From Caryophanales bacterium UBA6877 (GTDB taxonomy: Bacteria; Bacillota_I; Bacilli_A; RFN20; CAG-826), in contig DKCJ01000008.1 of NCBI GenBank assembly GCA_002451465.1, positions 1 to 8,516 of the forward strand: a stretch of 8,516 nucleotides of DNA, given 5' to 3'. Under the pieces are notes generated by a model. It was given only the letters and a program-made list of their open reading frames with translations. It was not told the origin of the DNA and searched no databases. The translations under genes were made by a program, and so were the position numbers. Below, one piece after another: positions 5,205 to 8,516 of the stretch; the stretch's first letter is position 1, and the number at the start of each line of letters is the position of its first letter.

Positions 5205-6995
5205 ATGAATAAGATAGGATCTGTTATTTTTTTATTGGAAAAAATTCTCATTAATAACGTAGATAGAAAAAACTTTGCGTTATGGTTCATTTTAATAACT
5301 ATAATATCTATTATTATTTTGTTTATAATTATTATATTAATTAATTATTTCCAGATAAAAAAAGAAAGAATAAAAAATTCGATTAATTTTAAAAACGAAA
5401 GAGTTTTTGTTATTAATTATAAAAATGCAGATATTGTTGTTGATTATTTTGATACTAATAATTTACGTAAGATTAATACGATCTCTTTTTTTGATTTTTT
5501 AAATCTATTTCCTGACTCAGATCAAAATGATATTAAAACATATATAAATACACTTTTTAACTTTGATTATGGTTTAGAAGATAAAGAATCAACTTTAATA
5601 ACTAATATAATTTTAAATACACATAAAAGAAAAACGGTTTACCGTGTCATTTTAAAATGTAATGGCATTGATAGAGTAAAAAAGATTTTATATTTAAGCT
5701 GTATTAAATTAACTCATACTCCAGTAGATCATCGTGGAACAAAGAAAAACCTTAAACATGATGTATATGATTCAAATGAAATTAAAAAGATGTATGATGA
5801 AGGTAAATTTTCTAAAGGTATTTTATGTATTTTTAGATTTTATGTTAAACCAAATACCATTAGTTTTTATAATGAGTTTTTAATAAAAAGAAAAGCTATT
5901 GATTATTTATATTCTAAATTAAACAATAGTGTATCTTATATTTATATTGATAAAGATAATTTTGAATTTTCTATTTTAGATTTAAGGTATTTTAATGAAT
6001 ATCAACTTGAAAAATATTCCAATGAGCTTTATCAGATTATTGAGAAATATTTAGAAGTAACAGGTTTATACGAAACATATTATTTTAGAATTTGTTCTAG
6101 TCATGTTGTTGATTTACCAACTAATTACGATAGCGCTTATAACATTATGTCTGATTTATTTGTATCAGCTAATGAAATTAATAGATCTGTTAGTATTTAC
6201 GACGAAAAGAAAAATGAAATTTCTATTTTAGAGTCAACTTATAAATTAGAAATTAAAAAAATTATTAAAAATAAAGAATTTTCAGTTAATTTTGCACCAA
6301 TTGTTCGTTTAACTAAGAGTCGTGTTGCAACACAAGCTTATCTTAGTTCGGTTGATTTTGATTCAAAAATAATTCTCAATAAAGATGATATTTTTAAGAG
6401 TTCTATTACTTTCAATTTATCTCAACAATTAATTTCTATAATTTTTAGACAAATTATTCCAAATTTTTTATCACAAACAGCTAATTTATCTTATAAGTTA
6501 ATTATTCCAATTCCATATAATTTATTAGATGTAGCGATAGATGTTATTAAACATATTCAAGATGGAGATAAAGCAAATATTGTATTCTCTATTCCTTCTG
6601 TTGATTTAATTGATTTAGAAGAAAGTAATTCACTAGTTTCTAAATTATCTGATGTTAGAAGACAAGGATTTGATTTAGCACTTTATACAAAAACTTGTGA
6701 TTACGTATTAAAACGTGCTACATATAAGTTATTTGATTACTGTCTTATTGATCCTATGCTCGAAGCAAATGTAAAACAAGTTTCTCGAAGTTACATTAAA
6801 TTTAAGGCGGTTTATGATAAAATAAATAAATCCGTTCCGGTTATTGCGCTTAATGCTAAATCTTTCCAATCGATGGAATTATTAAGTCAAATCGGAATTA
6901 AGGATTTTAGTAATGATTTTATTGCCAAAAAATCTCCAATGCTTTTGCCATTAAACGCAAAAGTAATTAAAAAGATGGTAGATATGGTTAAATAA
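5205..6995 (+). CDS. Membrane-anchored degenerate PAS-GGDEF-EAL-like protein
   Basis: Encodes 596 residues. One strong membrane helix (about 25-48) is followed by a basic stop-transfer segment, placing the rest in the cytoplasm. Residues about 62-170 look PAS-like. Residues about 200-325 resemble a diguanylate cyclase fold, with DNFEF (251-255) where GGDEF should be. Residues about 345-582 follow the EAL phosphodiesterase layout: FAPIVRL (363-369) matches the QPIV strand, TQAYL (376-380) replaces EALLR, and IVFSIPSVD stands for the ExTE strand. RRQGFDLALYTKT (485-497) replaces the LDDFG region, CLIDP (513-517) replaces KID, and VIALNAKS (546-553) replaces AEGVE. All metal and catalytic residues appear lost, so it should not make or cleave c-di-GMP; a binding or scaffold role is possible. 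The match is by eye, so the domain call is moderate while the gene is secure. proS follows after eleven bases. Confidence 0.7.
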   Translation: MNKIGSVIFLLEKILINNVDRKNFALWFILITIISIIILFIIIILINYFQIKKERIKNSINFKNERVFVINYKNADIVVDYFDTNNLRKINTISFFDFLNLFPDSDQNDIKTYINTLFNFDYGLEDKESTLITNIILNTHKRKTVYRVILKCNGIDRVKKILYLSCIKLTHTPVDHRGTKKNLKHDVYDSNEIKKMYDEGKFSKGILCIFRFYVKPNTISFYNEFLIKRKAIDYLYSKLNNSVSYIYIDKDNFEFSILDLRYFNEYQLEKYSNELYQIIEKYLEVTGLYETYYFRICSSHVVDLPTNYDSAYNIMSDLFVSANEINRSVSIYDEKKNEISILESTYKLEIKKIIKNKEFSVNFAPIVRLTKSRVATQAYLSSVDFDSKIILNKDDIFKSSITFNLSQQLISIIFRQIIPNFLSQTANLSYKLIIPIPYNLLDVAIDVIKHIQDGDKANIVFSIPSVDLIDLEESNSLVSKLSDVRRQGFDLALYTKTCDYVLKRATYKLFDYCLIDPMLEANVKQVSRSYIKFKAVYDKINKSVPVIALNAKSFQSMELLSQIGIKDFSNDFIAKKSPMLLPLNAKVIKKMVDMVK

Positions 6996-7006
6996 GGAGT
7001 TAGATT

Positions 7007-8443
7007 ATGGAAAAACAACATATTAAAAATAAAGATATAACACCAAGAGATGTAGATTTTGCTCAATGGTACACTGATGTATGTAAAAAAGCTGAATTAA
7101 TGGATTATAGTGATGTTAAAGGTTTCATCATTTATAGACCTTATGGATATGCTATTTGGGAAGAAATTCAAAATTATATTAATAAAGAATTTAAAAAAGT
7201 TGGAGTTGAAAATGTTTATTTACCTTTAGTTATTGCCTCATCACAATTTCAAAGGGAAAAAGATCATATTAAAGGATTTGCTCCAGAAACTTTAATATGT
7301 ACCAAAGCTGGGGATAACGATCTTGATGATCCATTAATTATTCGACCTACAAGTGAAGTTTTATTTTGTAATCATTATAAAAATATTATTCAATCATATA
7401 GAGATTTACCAAAAAAATATAATCAATGGTGTTCAGTTGTTAGATGGGAGAAAACTACTCGTCCATTCTTAAGAGGTAGTGAATTTTTGTGGCAAGAAGG
7501 ACATACTATGCACGCTAGCGAAACTGAAGCTAGAGAATTTACTTTAAAAATTCTTGATATTTATGATAGAACCGGAAAGGATTTATTAGCGATACCTTTT
7601 GTAAAAGGAAGAAAAACTGAAAAAGAAAAGTTTGCTGGTGCTAAAGAAACCTATAGTATTGAAGCCTTAATGCATGATGGAAAAGCTCTTCAAAGTGGAA
7701 CATCACATTATTTTGGACAAGATTTTGCTAAAGCCTTTGGTGTTCAATATTTAGATAAAGATGGTCAGTTAAAAACTCCATATCAAACAAGTTGGGGAGT
7801 TTCTACAAGACTATTAGGAGCAGTTATTATGGTTCATGGAGATGACTATGGCCTTGTTCTCCCTCCATATGTTGCACCAACTCAAATTGTTATTATTCCT
7901 ATTCAAATGGCTAAAGAAGGTGTTTTAGCTAAATGTCGCGAAGTTGAAAAAGAACTTCAAGAATTAGGATATAGGGTTAAATTAGATGATTCTGATCATA
8001 CTCCTGGTTGGAAATTCTCAAATTATGAGGTTAAAGGTGTTCCTTTAAGAATTGAAATTGGTCCAAAAGATATTGAAAATAACCATGTAATGCTTGTAAG
8101 AAGAGTTGATAGAGTTAAAAAGATTGTTTCTTTTGATGATCTTAAAAACGATGTAACTCAAGAAATCAAAGATATTCATGAAACAATGTATAAAAATGCT
8201 CTTCAAAATTTATTAAACAATATAACTGAAGTTCATAGTGTTGAAGAACTTAAAAAAGTTGTTGATAAATCGGGATACGCAAAAATGATGTGGTGTGGAG
8301 ACGTAGAGTGTGAAAATAAAATTAAAGACTTAACGAACGCTACTGCAAGATGTATTCCATTTGATCAAGTAGCTTTTGATAATAAATGCGCTTGTTGTGG
8401 TAAACCTGCAAAATACGTTGTTCTTTTTGCAAAAGCTTATTAA
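7007..8443 (+). CDS. proS: Prolyl-tRNA synthetase, short archaeal/eukaryote-like form
   Basis: Encodes 478 residues, full length for the short class IIa ProRS; it attaches proline to tRNA-Pro in the cytoplasm using ATP. The catalytic domain shows RPTSE (113-117), the motif 2 region TTRPFLRGSEFLWQEGHT (150-167) and motif 3 TSWGVSTRLLGAVIMVHGDD (261-280). The anticodon-binding domain begins near VAPTQIVIIP (289-298) and includes LDDSDHTPGWKF (326-337). The C-terminal zinc-binding domain has C430-x4-C435 and C461-x2-C464 and ends in the usual aromatic pattern, here Ala-Tyr. The bacterial editing insertion found in the long ProRS form is absent, so proofreading of Ala-tRNA-Pro would depend on a separate protein. 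AAGGAG (6994-6999) overlaps the previous stop and sits seven bases before the ATG, indicating co-transcription with the upstream gene. Confidence 0.97.
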   Translation: MEKQHIKNKDITPRDVDFAQWYTDVCKKAELMDYSDVKGFIIYRPYGYAIWEEIQNYINKEFKKVGVENVYLPLVIASSQFQREKDHIKGFAPETLICTKAGDNDLDDPLIIRPTSEVLFCNHYKNIIQSYRDLPKKYNQWCSVVRWEKTTRPFLRGSEFLWQEGHTMHASETEAREFTLKILDIYDRTGKDLLAIPFVKGRKTEKEKFAGAKETYSIEALMHDGKALQSGTSHYFGQDFAKAFGVQYLDKDGQLKTPYQTSWGVSTRLLGAVIMVHGDDYGLVLPPYVAPTQIVIIPIQMAKEGVLAKCREVEKELQELGYRVKLDDSDHTPGWKFSNYEVKGVPLRIEIGPKDIENNHVMLVRRVDRVKKIVSFDDLKNDVTQEIKDIHETMYKNALQNLLNNITEVHSVEELKKVVDKSGYAKMMWCGDVECENKIKDLTNATARCIPFDQVAFDNKCACCGKPAKYVVLFAKAY

Positions 8444-8476
8444 AACAAATTTAATTTAATAAGTTATCTAGAATAA

Positions 8477-8502
8477 ATTTTATAAGATTCTTTTTATAAA
8501 AT
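8477..8502 (+). repeat. AT-only inverted repeat after proS
   Basis: ATTTTATAA (8477-8485) and TTATAAAAT (8494-8502) are exact reverse complements around an eight-base loop. The stem has no GC pairs and no T tract follows, so it is at best a weak terminator for the proS operon. The real end of the transcript may lie beyond the window. Confidence 0.3.
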
Positions 8503-8516
8503 GCCCATATTATATT

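Noticed and set aside
8477..8502. Rho-independent terminator for proS
   Set aside because: The stem contains only A-T pairs and no T run follows. It is kept only as an inverted repeat.
1..8516. CRISPR array, insertion sequence, phage or toxin-antitoxin system
   Set aside because: No spaced direct repeats, transposase-like frame, terminal inverted repeats with target duplication or small toxin/antitoxin pair could be found on either strand.

Overview
The window is very AT-rich DNA that reads with the standard bacterial code. Every tryptophan in the prolyl-tRNA synthetase is TGG, and no in-frame TGA interrupts the long genes, so this is not a code-4 mycoplasma. Gram-positive-style lipoproteins, strong AGGAG-type ribosome sites, low GC and a short archaeal-type ProRS suggest an uncultured low-GC member of the Bacilli/Mollicutes-related lineages, such as a gut Erysipelotrichia/RF39/Acholeplasma-like organism. 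The lineage is an inference; no marker here fixes it.

Left part (1-4110). An AT-rich leader holds one near-consensus promoter (TTGACA, 17-base spacer, TAGAAT). It drives two back-to-back lipoprotein genes (308-2257 and 2259-3986) that end at a Rho-independent terminator (4084-4109). The two proteins share the same LTSCG lipobox, a Pro/Asp/Glu-rich linker and several short motifs in the same order, so they look like diverged tandem paralogues. Only the first has a Big_2 bacterial Ig-like domain between the linker and the shared body. Both should be anchored to the outer face of the membrane; their function is unknown.

Middle (4110-5200). After a gene-free stretch with an inverted repeat comes a broken gene (4313-4839) for a roughly 175-residue, four-helix membrane protein. 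One base is missing in a T run and one in-frame stop splits it. A nested inverted repeat (4923-4968) lies between this remnant and a convergent tRNA-Ser(CGA) gene on the minus strand.

Right part (5205-8516). A two-gene operon reads rightward. The first gene encodes a membrane-anchored protein that I read as a degenerate PAS-GGDEF-EAL protein whose c-di-GMP catalytic motifs have all been lost. Its promoter -10 box lies so close to the ATG that the mRNA may be leaderless. Eleven bases after it comes proS, a complete short-form prolyl-tRNA synthetase with a C-terminal four-cysteine zinc site. No convincing terminator follows proS before the window ends.

The parts most worth following up are the degenerate c-di-GMP-type protein coupled to proS, the tandem lipoprotein pair and the decaying membrane gene. 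I did not find evidence of a defence system, mobile element or CRISPR array.
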